A DNA stretch of 64,000 nt from positions 496,001 to 560,000 of the forward strand of contig NZ_JAMZFY010000002.1 in assembly GCF_025457605.1 (NCBI RefSeq), given 5' to 3'. The stretch is from Haloarcula laminariae (GTDB taxonomy: Archaea; Halobacteriota; Halobacteria; Halobacteriales; Haloarculaceae). This document shows positions 1 through 7,435 of this stretch, one piece after another (positions within the stretch are counted from its first letter, which is position 1; each line of letters begins with the position of its first letter). Both the position numbers and the translations under genes were made by a program. Under the pieces are notes generated by a model that saw only the letters and a list, made by a program, of their open reading frames with translations, did not search any database and had not been told where the DNA came from.

Positions 1-85
1 GGTCGGAGTCGTCGTCCTGGAAATCGTCGAGGTGCTCGCTGGCCCAGTCGGCCGAGACGAGCACGTCGTTGGCGTATTCAGTCAT
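1..85 (-). CDS. thiosulfate sulfurtransferase (rhodanese), N-terminal fragment
   Basis: Only the first 28 codons lie in the window; the gene runs off the left edge. The visible N terminus, MTEYANDVLVSADWASEHLD, matches the usual opening of haloarchaeal two-domain thiosulfate sulfurtransferases, where VSADW starts the first rhodanese domain. Such enzymes move sulfane sulfur from thiosulfate to an acceptor in the cytoplasm. The ATG at 85 is supported by a TATA-like box 26-35 bases upstream. It is divergent from a second rhodanese gene that also opens with a VSADW stretch. The active site is outside the window, so activity cannot be judged. Confidence 0.75.
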   Translation of the reverse strand, partial: MTEYANDVLVSADWASEHLDDFQDDDSD

Positions 86-110
86 AGTGCATTGAACCGT
101 TGGTCTACCA

Positions 111-120
111 CACATATATT
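111..120 (-). promoter_or_regulatory. TATA box of the left-edge rhodanese gene
   Basis: On the minus strand the sequence reads aatatatgtg, 26-35 bases before the ATG at 85. This is the usual spacing for a leaderless haloarchaeal transcript. Confidence 0.6.
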
Positions 121-342
121 ACCACGAGTGTCGGCATGGACGGCCACTCCTCCCCTCTGACGGCATATGTTGCCTCTACAACGGGAGTGGTGGTTGTCAA
201 CGTTCCACACTAAACTACCCTGAACTGACAGGCGTGAGGCGTGTCGTCGGGAGCCCGCGAGACAGATGCGGTAACAATTGCTCTTACCTTCGACCGGCCC
301 GTATGGGAGTTTTCAAGCGGCCCGAGCGGCTACGAGCCGGTA

Positions 343-1122
343 ATGACCGACATCGTCTCCGCCGACTGGGTGGCCGACAACGCCGAGGGGCTCCGCGTCG
401 TCGACGTGCGCGACGGCTGGGAGTACGACGCGATGGCCCACCTGCCCGGGGCCGTCTCGATTCCGTTCGACAGCTTCCGCACCGGCTCGGGCGACAGCGA
501 GGGGATGTTACCCGCCCGCGGCGAGTGGGCCGACCTGCTCTCGGCGAACGGCATCGGCGCCGACAGCGAGGTAGTCGCCTACGACGACCACCACGGCGTC
601 TTCGCCGCCCGCTTTCTGGTGACCGCGGAGCTGCTGGGTCACGACCCCGCGAAGCTCCACCTGCTTGACGGCGACTTCTCCAGCTGGCAGCTCGAACACC
701 CGACGAGCAACGAAGCGCCCGAGGTGGCCTCGACCGACTACAGCGTCGAGCCGCCCGCGTCGACGCCGCTGGTCGACGCCGACCGGGTGGCCGCCGTCGG
801 GGGCGACCCCGACGCCGTCCTCGTCGACACCCGCGACGAGGACGAGTACGCCGAGGGCCACATCCCCGGGGCCGTCCTGCTGGACTGGCGCGACCTCGTC
901 GACGACGAGACGCGCGGCCTGCTCCCCCGCGAGGAGGCCCTCGCCGTCCTCGAATCGGCCGGTATCGTCCCGGAGAAGCGCGTCGTCCTGTACTGTAACA
1001 CGGCCCGGCGCATCAGCCACACCTACGTCGTCCTCCGGCACCTGGGCTTTACCGATGTCGAATTCTACGAGGGGAGCCTCACCGAGTGGGAAGCTCAGGA
1101 CCGTCCCCTCGAATCCGGCTAG
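343..1122 (+). CDS. two-domain sulfurtransferase (rhodanese)
   Basis: Predicted thiosulfate or mercaptopyruvate sulfurtransferase of 259 residues, a cytoplasmic sulfur carrier. There are two rhodanese domains. The second has the active-site loop YCNTARR with the persulfide-forming Cys at about residue 218. The first has Asp-Asp-His-His (YDDHHG) where the Cys would be, so it should be catalytically dead, as is normal for the N-terminal half of this family. I chose the ATG at 343 because MTDIVSADW matches the normal start; an in-frame GTG at 241 would add 34 residues unlike a rhodanese. It is divergent from another rhodanese gene and convergent with the following permease-like gene, which its stop overlaps by 4 bases. 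Confidence 0.85.
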   Translation: MTDIVSADWVADNAEGLRVVDVRDGWEYDAMAHLPGAVSIPFDSFRTGSGDSEGMLPARGEWADLLSANGIGADSEVVAYDDHHGVFAARFLVTAELLGHDPAKLHLLDGDFSSWQLEHPTSNEAPEVASTDYSVEPPASTPLVDADRVAAVGGDPDAVLVDTRDEDEYAEGHIPGAVLLDWRDLVDDETRGLLPREEALAVLESAGIVPEKRVVLYCNTARRISHTYVVLRHLGFTDVEFYEGSLTEWEAQDRPLESG

Positions 1123-2120
1123 CCGAGCTGCTGTTTCGCCGACCGGTCGGCCGACAGCAGGTTCGTCGCCTCGACCAGCAGGGCGATGACGACCGGCCCG
1201 GCGATGAAGCCGATGATTCCCAGCGAGAGCACGCCGCCCGTGAAGCCGACGAAGTAGAGGCTGGCCGGCATCCCCGTCGTATAGCGGGCCAGCCGCGGGC
1301 GGATGACCGCGTCGGGGAGAAAACCAACGAGCGTGAGCCCGAGCACCGTCACGACCGCCGCGCCGGCGGCGTCGCCGGCGACGGCCTCGGACGCGGCGAT
1401 GGCGAGGATGACGACGCTCGGGCCGACGACCGGGACGAACTGGAGGACGCCCGCGGCGACCGCCAGCGCGAACGCGCCGTTGTACCCGAGCAGGGCAAAC
1501 AGCCCCCAGGCCATCACGAAGGTGCCAAACGCCGTCGCCGCCTGCAGGACGTAGATGGCGTACAGCGTCGACCGCAGGCGCCTGTGGAACCGCTTGACGA
1601 CGTCGTGATACGGCGTCGGGACGGTCCGGTAGACGACTTTCCCCGGGGCGCTTGGCTGCCAGAGCATCGCGTAGACCAGAATCGAGAACAGTACGACCTT
1701 GAGGGCGAGAATCGGCGACTCGCTCGCGAGGTCGACCGCCAGGGCCGTGACCCCGTCACGGGCGGTCACGAGCCACGACTGGATGTCGACGGTGTAGCTG
1801 AACTCGGTCACGGTGACGGTTATCTCGTCGGGCAGGCGCTGGAAGAAGGCAAAGAGGTCCCGCCGACGCCGGTAGACGACGAAGACCAGCGGGACCAGCA
1901 CCACCGACCCGGCGACGAAGGCGATAGCCGTCGTCACGGCGGCGGCGATGCGCTTCGAGAGCCCGCGGCCGACGAACCACTCCGAGAGCGGGAAGAGCAC
2001 GTACGCGACAGTTATCGCGAAGAAGACGGTCGCCAGCACGCTCGACAGCAACACCATGGCGAGCAGTACCAGCAGGACGAGCAACCCCGCGAGGACGTAG
2101 GTCCGCTGGCGAGTTGTCAC
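1119..2120 (-). CDS. AI-2E/PerM-family membrane protein
   Basis: A 333-residue polytopic membrane protein with about eight hydrophobic segments: two at the N terminus, a pair at residues 60-85, a long soluble loop, then a cluster from about 190 to the end. The layout and the VLQFVPVVGPSVVILAIAA stretch are typical of the AI-2E transporter (PerM, UPF0118) family. Members export autoinducer-2 or act in Na+/H+ exchange in a few bacteria; the substrate in haloarchaea is unknown. It stands alone on its strand, and its 3' end overlaps the end of the rhodanese gene by 4 bases. Confidence 0.8.
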   Translation of the reverse strand: MTTRQRTYVLAGLLVLLVLLAMVLLSSVLATVFFAITVAYVLFPLSEWFVGRGLSKRIAAAVTTAIAFVAGSVVLVPLVFVVYRRRRDLFAFFQRLPDEITVTVTEFSYTVDIQSWLVTARDGVTALAVDLASESPILALKVVLFSILVYAMLWQPSAPGKVVYRTVPTPYHDVVKRFHRRLRSTLYAIYVLQAATAFGTFVMAWGLFALLGYNGAFALAVAAGVLQFVPVVGPSVVILAIAASEAVAGDAAGAAVVTVLGLTLVGFLPDAVIRPRLARYTTGMPASLYFVGFTGGVLSLGIIGFIAGPVVIALLVEATNLLSADRSAKQQLG

Positions 2121-2227
2121 GGGCTACCTTGTCGAGTGGTTACCAAAAGCGTTCCTCCGCTGCCGGCTGCTCGTCTATTCGACGCTACCGCCCACACGAC
2201 CCACGAACAGACATGCTGTGCGGCGTC

Positions 2228-2908
2228 TCAGGGTGCGACGCCGACGGTGACGAGCGTCCCGAACTCGCGGTAGCGCTCGACCATCGCCTCCCGCGTCTCC
2301 CAGTCGTCGGTGGGGAACTCGCCCGGCGGCGGAATCTCTATCTCACGGTCGGGGACGTTGTCCTGGACGGCGACCGCGAGCCCGGCCTCCCGGAAGGCCT
2401 CGCGGTACTCCCGCCCGCTCCAGCGGGTCATCGGCACCTCGACCAGCTCGTCCCAGGAGTGGGAGTGGACGTTCTCCTCGTAGTAGTTCACCGCACAGTG
2501 AAAGGTGCCGCCGGGCCGGAGCACGCGGGCGACCTCTTCGAGGACGGCGTGGGGGTCGCCCGCGTAGTAGAACGCCTCCATCGAGAAGCAGTGGTCGACG
2601 CTGTCGGTCTCGAAGGGGAGGTGTTCGAAGTCGCCCACCAGAAAGCCCACGTCGCGGTCGTCGGTGTACTCGCGGGCGTTTGCGGCCATCGCCGGCGAGG
2701 CGTCGATGCCGTAGGCCCGGCCGGCGTCGGCGGTCTCCTTCAGCGCGCGGCCGGCGTAGCCGCTGCCCGACCCCAGGTCCAGCACGGTGTCGCCGGCCTC
2801 GACGGGCATGCGCGCGAGGACGTGCTTCGCGGTGTGCCAGTGGCGGTCCTCCATCCCGCGGTCCTTCCCGCTGGCGGCCCAGTCGTCGAACTCGTCGCTG
2901 ACGCTCAT
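2228..2908 (-). CDS. class I SAM-dependent methyltransferase
   Basis: A 226-residue soluble protein with a Rossmann-type methyltransferase fold. Motif I is VLDLGSGSGYAG at residues 42-53; the acidic residue that binds the SAM ribose follows in AYGIDASP, and motif IV is near DSVDHCFSMEAFYY. The arrangement resembles the UbiE/ArsM-like methyltransferase_11 group. The substrate cannot be read from the sequence. The start at 2908 gives MSVSDEFDDW, normal for haloarchaeal members. It is divergent from a small membrane-protein gene, with about 80 bases between the starts. Confidence 0.8.
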   Translation of the reverse strand: MSVSDEFDDWAASGKDRGMEDRHWHTAKHVLARMPVEAGDTVLDLGSGSGYAGRALKETADAGRAYGIDASPAMAANAREYTDDRDVGFLVGDFEHLPFETDSVDHCFSMEAFYYAGDPHAVLEEVARVLRPGGTFHCAVNYYEENVHSHSWDELVEVPMTRWSGREYREAFREAGLAVAVQDNVPDREIEIPPPGEFPTDDWETREAMVERYREFGTLVTVGVAP

Positions 2909-2986
2909 ACCCGAACTGGGGGCCCGCCGCCGAAACCGATTGCGTTTCGAAACGTATTATATCGCCGGGTGTCACTCGCCGGACAG

Positions 2987-3376
2987 ATGCCGTCCGTCGC
3001 CGCTCTCGGAACCGCCGTGCTCGTCTTTGGCGGGCCGCTCGCGGCCGGCTACTGGGTCTTCCGCGACGCGGCCGCCCGCGGGAGCGACCGGGCCGGCCCC
3101 TACGGCGTGGCCGCGACGCTGCTCCCGATTCCGCTGGTCCCGCTGTACCTGTTCGTCCGACGGACGTGGCCCGAACGACGGCACTGGTCCCGGCGCGACC
3201 GGGCGGCCGGGACGGCCGCGGCCGCACTGCTGTCGGCGTGGGCCGTGGCGACGCTGCTCGCGCCGCCGGACCCGGGCTCGCAGTTCTCCTGGGGGGCGGG
3301 CGCGGCGGTCGCCGTCGCGGCCGTCGCTCACCCCATCGCCGTGCGATGGGTCGCCGTCCACGGACCAACCCAGTAG
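2987..3376 (+). CDS. small membrane protein, function unknown
   Basis: A 129-residue protein with about four hydrophobic segments (near residues 5-20, 36-55, 75-95 and 102-120) and basic, Arg-rich loops between them. I do not recognise the family. The ATG at 2987 is favoured because the TATA-like gtattatat at 2954-2962 lies 25-33 bases upstream; a GTG at 2969 would add six residues. The next gene, also a small membrane protein, starts 33 bases downstream on the same strand, so the two may be cotranscribed. Confidence 0.65.
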   Translation: MPSVAALGTAVLVFGGPLAAGYWVFRDAAARGSDRAGPYGVAATLLPIPLVPLYLFVRRTWPERRHWSRRDRAAGTAAAALLSAWAVATLLAPPDPGSQFSWGAGAAVAVAAVAHPIAVRWVAVHGPTQ

Positions 3377-3408
3377 CGTTATCCGCGGCGGTGTCACAAA
3401 GCGTGAGT

Positions 3409-3849
3409 ATGGCACGCCGTCGCCGCTACCGCGTCGCCGACACCGCCCAGCAGGTCGTCGGGGGGTTCCTGCTGGCCGGCCCCTTCGTCGTCACCGAGGA
3501 GGTCTGGGTGCTCGCATCGAACATGACCGGGTATCACGCCGTGCTGGTGGCGGCTATCGTCTTCGCCATCGGCTACGGCGCGCTGTATCAGGCCGACGCC
3601 GGCCGCGACATCGAGACGGAGGCGGAGGTGGCCGGCGTCCCGATACGGTTCGTCTCGCTGATGGTCGTCGCCTTCGGCTCCGTGGCCCTGCTCGCGCTGG
3701 CGCTGACCGCGCCGAACACCTTCCTCGTCGAGGGCGGCATCCTCACAGAGCCCACGCGCCTGGCCGTCGCACTGACGACGGTAAAGGCCGTCAGCGTCGG
3801 CGCCATCTTCAGCGTCGTCGGCGCGGCGACCGCCGACAGCGTGTTCTGA
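3409..3849 (+). CDS. DUF2391-type integral membrane protein
   Basis: A 146-residue protein with four hydrophobic segments and the start RRYRVADTAQQVVGGFLLAGPFVVTEEVW (quoted here only as its opening: RRYRVADTAQQVVGG), which matches the TIGR02587/DUF2391 family of putative membrane proteins found in haloarchaea and cyanobacteria. No biochemical role is known. A Glu pair (TEEVW) inside the first membrane segment and a Tyr-rich second segment are family features. The ATG at 3409 starts the conserved part; longer in-frame readings come from the high GC content. Confidence 0.75.
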   Translation: MARRRRYRVADTAQQVVGGFLLAGPFVVTEEVWVLASNMTGYHAVLVAAIVFAIGYGALYQADAGRDIETEAEVAGVPIRFVSLMVVAFGSVALLALALTAPNTFLVEGGILTEPTRLAVALTTVKAVSVGAIFSVVGAATADSVF

Positions 3850-3952
3850 CAGGGGCTGTCAGTTCGGGGTTTCACGTTCGCTCGAAGGCTACAACCGGGT
3901 CGTCAGGCTGCCTCGCAAAAGTTAAAGCGTGTCGCCCCGCCCTTTGCCTCAC

Positions 3953-4531
3953 ATGGAATACACGCTGGCCATCGACAACACGCCCGAGACCGTCGAGGGC
4001 GGCACCGGCATTCTGCTGGTCCACCCGAGCACCGGTGCGACCGACCGGCTCGACACCGACTTCCTCTCGACGGATACGGACGCGATGCTGGTCATCTCGA
4101 CGCGGACCACCGCCCGCGAGGTCAAACAGAAACTGGAGTACTACGAGGTCGACGAGGACCGCGCGACCATCCTCGATACGCTCTCCGTCGAGCGCGGGTA
4201 CACCCGCCGCCAGTCGGACCAGGTCCGGTACGTCTCCGCGCCCGATGACCTCGACGGCATCGTCGCGGAGACCGAGCAGTTCCTCGCGAGCCACGACGGG
4301 AAGCTGCGCGTGAGCTTCGACTCGCTGACTGAACTCATCTACTACGCCGACGAACAGCGGGCCCTCGAAGCCGTCGACGACATCCTCGAACTCCTCGACG
4401 AGTACGACGCCGTCGGGATGTTCCACCTCGCCCAGGGGGTCCACGACGACGACACCGTCGCGCGGTTCCGTGAGCTGTTCGACGGCGTCGTCGAACTGGA
4501 CGAGGACGGGACCGTCACCAGCGACTTCTGA
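3953..4531 (+). CDS. haloarchaeal DUF7090/DUF835-like protein
   Basis: A 192-residue acidic soluble protein that opens MEYTLAIDNTPETVEGGTGI. It has the fold pattern of a RecA-like or DUF835 domain that has lost the P-loop: hydrophobic strands (GILLVHPS, AMLVISTRT, ATILDTLS, LRVSFDSLTEL, GMFHLAQGVHDD) in the right order but no Walker A. Similar proteins occur across the Halobacteria and are often listed as HTR-like; their role is unknown. The preceding bases hold a TATA-like gttaaagcg (3921-3929), 24-32 bases before the ATG, which fixes the start. It stands as a single gene. Confidence 0.75.
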   Translation: MEYTLAIDNTPETVEGGTGILLVHPSTGATDRLDTDFLSTDTDAMLVISTRTTAREVKQKLEYYEVDEDRATILDTLSVERGYTRRQSDQVRYVSAPDDLDGIVAETEQFLASHDGKLRVSFDSLTELIYYADEQRALEAVDDILELLDEYDAVGMFHLAQGVHDDDTVARFRELFDGVVELDEDGTVTSDF

Positions 4532-4594
4532 GCGTATTGGTAGCATTTGTCACGACATCACAATTAAGGCGATATACTCCGTTTGTCGAGGTGT

Positions 4595-4750
4595 ATGCCG
4601 GAATGCCAGAACTGTGAGAACTTCGTAACTGCCGCATACGCGCGGGTTTTTACGCCCAACGGCGTCGAGAAACCGCGGGTCTGTCCGCAGTGTGAGGACA
4701 AGATACGCGACGGGGCCGACATCCGCGAGGCCCGGTCGACACGCAGATAA
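4595..4750 (+). CDS. DUF7563-type zinc micro-protein
   Basis: A 51-residue protein with two CxxC pairs (Cys4/Cys7 and Cys30/Cys33) joined by a basic and aromatic linker containing ARVFTPNG, which should bind one zinc ion. It fits the DUF7563 group of haloarchaeal zinc-finger micro-proteins, which are believed to act as small regulatory or RNA/protein-binding factors. A paralogue lies at 8316. The start at 4595 is preceded by TATA-like sequence around 4562-4577. It is convergent with the phosphohexomutase gene, whose stop lies 41 bases away. Confidence 0.8.
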   Translation: MPECQNCENFVTAAYARVFTPNGVEKPRVCPQCEDKIRDGADIREARSTRR

Positions 4751-4790
4751 CCGCTCTCTCCCGTGACTGGGTCAGTCACGGGTAGCCCGT

Positions 4791-6107
4791 CTACTCGCGA
4801 GCGGCCGACAGACAGTCCCGCGCCGTCGCCATGACCTCGTCGGCGCGGGCCTCGTCGCGGGCTTCTGCAGTCACCCGGACGAGCGACTGGGTGCCGCTGG
4901 CGCGCAACAGGAACCAGGCGTCGCCCAGGTCGACGCGCACCCCGTCCAGCGTCGTCACGTCGTCGTACTCGGCGCGGATTCGCTCGCTGACCCGCTCCAT
5001 CACCGCGCCTTTCTCCTCGACGTCGACGCTGTCCCGGCGAATCGGGTACGTCGGGACCTCCGCGATGCGCTCGGCCAGCGACCGGTCGGCGTCGAGCGCG
5101 GCGATGGTACAGGCCGCGAGCGGGCCGTCCGGACAGAGCGTGTGGGCGGGCCATATCCACGCGCCGCTCGGCTCCCCGCCGAAGGCCACGTCGGGGGCCT
5201 CGGCGGCCTCGGCGACGTAGACGTCGCCGACCGGCGTGTACTCCACCCCGACGTCTATCTCGGCGAGGTAGTCCGCGACCGCCAGGCTCGTGTCCACCGG
5301 CACGGCGACGCGCTGGCCCGGCTCCGCGGCCGCGCGGGCGAAGAGGGCCAGCGTCACGTCCCCGGTGAGGTAGGTGCCGTCGCCGGCGACCGCCCGCATC
5401 CGGTCGGCGTCGCCGTCGTGGGCGATACCGATGTCGGCGTCGCCAGCCCCTACGAGCGTCGCCAGCGACCGGCAGTTCTCCGGCGTCGGTTCGCTGGGCC
5501 GGCCCGGGAACGCTCCGTCGGGTTGGGCGTTCAGCGTCTCGACGTGACAGCCCAGCGACTGCAACACGTCGACGGTGACGCCGCCGGCGCCGTTGCCAAC
5601 GTCGACGACGACGCGGCTGTCCATCGCCTCGCAGTCGAGTTCCGACCGGATGGCCTCGGCGTGGCGGGCGCGGGCGTCCCACGTCTCGATGCTCCCGCTC
5701 CCGTCCCACGCGGCCGGCTCGAACGCCCCCGACTCGATGCGGTCCTCGATGCGGCGCTGGCCCTCGCTGTCGAAGGCCTGGCCCGAGGGCTGCCAGAGCT
5801 TCAGCCCGTTGTCCTCGGGCGGGTTGTGGCTCGCGGTGATGGAGACGCCGGCGTCGGCGTCGCGCCACCCCACCGCGCGGCCGACGGTGGGCGTCGCCGC
5901 CACGCCCACGTCGACCACGTCGGTGCCGCTCTCGCGCAGTCCGGCGACCAGCGCCGACTGGAGGAACTCGCCGCTCGCGCGCGGGTCACGACCGACGACG
6001 ACGCGGTCGCAGTCGACGCCCAGCGCCCGCCCCAGCGACAGCGCGAGGTCGGCCGTGACCGTCTCGCCCACGGGACCCCTGATACCGCTCGTTCCGAAGA
6101 GTGCCAT
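4791..6107 (-). CDS. phosphohexomutase (phosphoglucosamine/phosphomannomutase family)
   Basis: A 438-residue alpha-D-phosphohexomutase that moves phosphate between C1 and C6 of a sugar phosphate. The phosphoserine loop is ITASHNPPEDNG with Ser93, the Mg site is HDGDADR (Asp231, 233, 235), the sugar-binding loop is FGGEPSG, and the C-terminal phosphate loop is RASGTQ at 402-407, where most family members have RPSGTEP. The start MALFGTSGIRGPV and loops are GlmM-like, so glucosamine-phosphate mutase is plausible, but substrate is not certain. It is divergent from rpiA with overlapping promoter regions, and a TATA-like box lies 20-30 bases before its ATG. A second family member lies at 8887. Confidence 0.85.
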   Translation of the reverse strand: MALFGTSGIRGPVGETVTADLALSLGRALGVDCDRVVVGRDPRASGEFLQSALVAGLRESGTDVVDVGVAATPTVGRAVGWRDADAGVSITASHNPPEDNGLKLWQPSGQAFDSEGQRRIEDRIESGAFEPAAWDGSGSIETWDARARHAEAIRSELDCEAMDSRVVVDVGNGAGGVTVDVLQSLGCHVETLNAQPDGAFPGRPSEPTPENCRSLATLVGAGDADIGIAHDGDADRMRAVAGDGTYLTGDVTLALFARAAAEPGQRVAVPVDTSLAVADYLAEIDVGVEYTPVGDVYVAEAAEAPDVAFGGEPSGAWIWPAHTLCPDGPLAACTIAALDADRSLAERIAEVPTYPIRRDSVDVEEKGAVMERVSERIRAEYDDVTTLDGVRVDLGDAWFLLRASGTQSLVRVTAEARDEARADEVMATARDCLSAARE

Positions 6108-6126
6108 ACGTCGACCGCGGGGGCAG

Positions 6127-6137
6127 CCGAAAAAAGG
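6127..6137 (-). promoter_or_regulatory. TATA-like box of the phosphohexomutase gene
   Basis: Minus-strand T-rich box (ccttttttcgg) 20-30 bases before the ATG at 6107, consistent with a leaderless transcript. It lies within the 102-bp divergent region shared with rpiA. Confidence 0.5.
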
Positions 6138-6177
6138 CTACCGACGTGGGAACCGTTGGCACGACGCTGGAGAACAA

Positions 6178-6186
6178 ACGTTTTGT
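6178..6186 (+). promoter_or_regulatory. TATA-like box of rpiA
   Basis: The sequence acgttttgt lies 24-32 bases before the ATG at 6210, the spacing of a leaderless haloarchaeal promoter. It supports that start over a longer in-frame reading. Confidence 0.5.
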
Positions 6187-6209
6187 CCGCATCCGCTGCA
6201 CGTTCACCC

Positions 6210-6890
6210 ATGAAACAGGGTGGCTCCGACGCGGCGAAACGCGCGGCCGGCGAGTCGGCGGCCGAGGCGGTCGAGGACGGGATGGTCGTCGGGCTGGGCA
6301 CCGGGTCCACGGCGGCCCACGCCGTCCGGGCGCTCGGCCGGCAGGTCGACGCCGGGCTGGACATCGTCGGCGTCCCGACCTCCTTCCAGTCGCGGGAACT
6401 GGCCCGGGAGGCCGGCGTCCCGCTCGCCGAACCGGACGAGGTGCGCGTCGACCTGGCGATAGACGGCGCCGACGAGGTGGCCGGCGGCGACCTGATAAAG
6501 GGCGGCGGGGCGGCCCACGCCCGCGAGAAGATAGTCGACGCGAGCGCCGACCGCCTGCTCGTCGTCGCCGACCCGACCAAGACCGCCGAGACCCTCTCAC
6601 AGCCCGTCCCGGTGGAGGTGCTGTCGGCGGCCCGGACCACGGTTGCAGCGAGCGTCCGCGACCTGGGCGGCGAGCCGACGCTCCGGCAGGCCGAGCGCAA
6701 GGACGGCCCCGTCGTCACCGACAACGGCCATCTCGTGTTGGACTGTGCCTTCGGCGACATCGACGACCCGGCGGCGCTGGCCGGGGAGCTGGCGGCGCTG
6801 CCCGGCGTCGTCGAACACGGGCTGTTCGTGGGGCTGGCCGACGAAGTCCACGTCGGGCGCGAGGACGGCGTGACGGTCGAGCGGCTATAG
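6210..6890 (+). CDS. rpiA: ribose-5-phosphate isomerase A
   Basis: A 226-residue RpiA that interconverts ribose 5-phosphate and ribulose 5-phosphate in the cytoplasm, a step of nucleotide precursor supply. It shows the phosphate-binding GLGTGSTA at 28-35, the AIDGADEV motif with catalytic Asp residues, the KGGGAAHAREKI loop with the catalytic Lys and Glu, and the C-terminal VEHGLFVGLADEV. The length is normal for the family. Haloarchaea lack the full oxidative pentose phosphate route, so this enzyme is expected to work with their own pentose-forming route. It is divergent from the phosphohexomutase. Confidence 0.93.
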   Translation: MKQGGSDAAKRAAGESAAEAVEDGMVVGLGTGSTAAHAVRALGRQVDAGLDIVGVPTSFQSRELAREAGVPLAEPDEVRVDLAIDGADEVAGGDLIKGGGAAHAREKIVDASADRLLVVADPTKTAETLSQPVPVEVLSAARTTVAASVRDLGGEPTLRQAERKDGPVVTDNGHLVLDCAFGDIDDPAALAGELAALPGVVEHGLFVGLADEVHVGREDGVTVERL

Positions 6891-6938
6891 GGGCCGTACT
6901 CGACCTCGGACGACGCTGTCGCTACGCGGTTTGTACGA

Positions 6939-6948
6939 ATAAAAAACC
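6939..6948 (-). terminator. T-run terminator for the DUF1931 gene
   Basis: On the minus strand a run of six Ts (ggttttttat) follows the DUF1931 stop codon by about 16 bases. Archaeal RNA polymerase ends at such T tracts without a hairpin. Confidence 0.5.
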
Positions 6949-6963
6949 GACTGAAAATCGACC

Positions 6964-7131
6964 TTACAGGTCTCGCGGCTGGACTGTCTTCCGGTCGTTG
7001 GCGTCGGCTCGGCGGGCGGCGTCGGCGAGCAGCTCCTCGACCTCGGCGTCGAGTGCGTCGTAGAAGTCCGACGCAACGTTCATGTCATCGAGCTCTTCCT
7101 TCACGGCGGCTTTGACGATTAGGTCTGCCAT
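6964..7131 (-). CDS. DUF1931-type histone-fold protein
   Basis: A 55-residue protein with start MADLIVKAAVKEELDDMNVA and end NDRKTVQPRDL. The pattern of a short helix, long central helix and a final K/R-T-x-x-x-D-L is that of a single histone fold, and matches the DUF1931 family. It is likely a DNA-binding or histone-like protein distinct from the double histone at 18448. The start at 7131 is strongly supported by a near-consensus TATA box, with a purine-rich BRE beside it, 24-32 bases upstream. The longer in-frame reading to 7188 would run through that promoter and is rejected. Confidence 0.85.
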   Translation of the reverse strand: MADLIVKAAVKEELDDMNVASDFYDALDAEVEELLADAARRADANDRKTVQPRDL

Positions 7132-7154
7132 ACACTGCGCTGTGCGAAGGGATT

Positions 7155-7171
7155 GTTTAAATACTTTCCCC
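7155..7171 (-). promoter_or_regulatory. strong promoter (BRE + TATA) of the DUF1931 gene
   Basis: The minus strand reads ggggaaag followed by tatttaaac. The TATA part lies 24-32 bases before the ATG at 7131. It is one of the most consensus-like archaeal promoters in the window, suggesting high expression of the small histone-fold protein. Confidence 0.75.
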
Positions 7172-7232
7172 AATTGGGTCGCTCTCACCGGTACTCACGG
7201 GGGTTTCAGGGCGTTTCGGCCAACTGTACCCA

Positions 7233-7240
7233 TATAAATA
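7233..7240 (+). promoter_or_regulatory. orphan TATA box upstream of larB
   Basis: The sequence tataaata is close to the archaeal TATA consensus. A plus-strand transcript would start near 7263, about 170 bases before larB. No ORF with a good start begins there. The orientation is not certain because the motif is nearly symmetrical in base composition. Confidence 0.4.
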
Positions 7241-7435
7241 AGGCACATTTCGGCGTCATCGGGGCGGCTGGGGCCACATAGTTGATATACGAGGAGCTAT
7301 CGGGCCCCTCACGCACTCTCGCGCGCGCTGCCGGCGGTTTTCCTGTTTGCCGTGTTGACAGGGGACAGGACCCGGTGGCGTCCCGCCCGTGGCGGGAACC
7401 GACGGATAGGAGTGGGCGGCCCTCGGACAGGGGGT

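Larger units (their letters stand above)
7132..7435. other. 304-bp divergent intergenic region between DUF1931 and larB
   Basis: No supported gene. The left end carries the DUF1931 promoter. In the middle is a second near-perfect TATA sequence (tataaata, 7233-7240) that is almost 200 bases from larB, so it drives either a long leader, a small RNA or a minus-strand transcript. The right part is GC-rich and shows a possible TTG-started ORF at 7282 that only mirrors larB in another frame. Confidence 0.6.
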
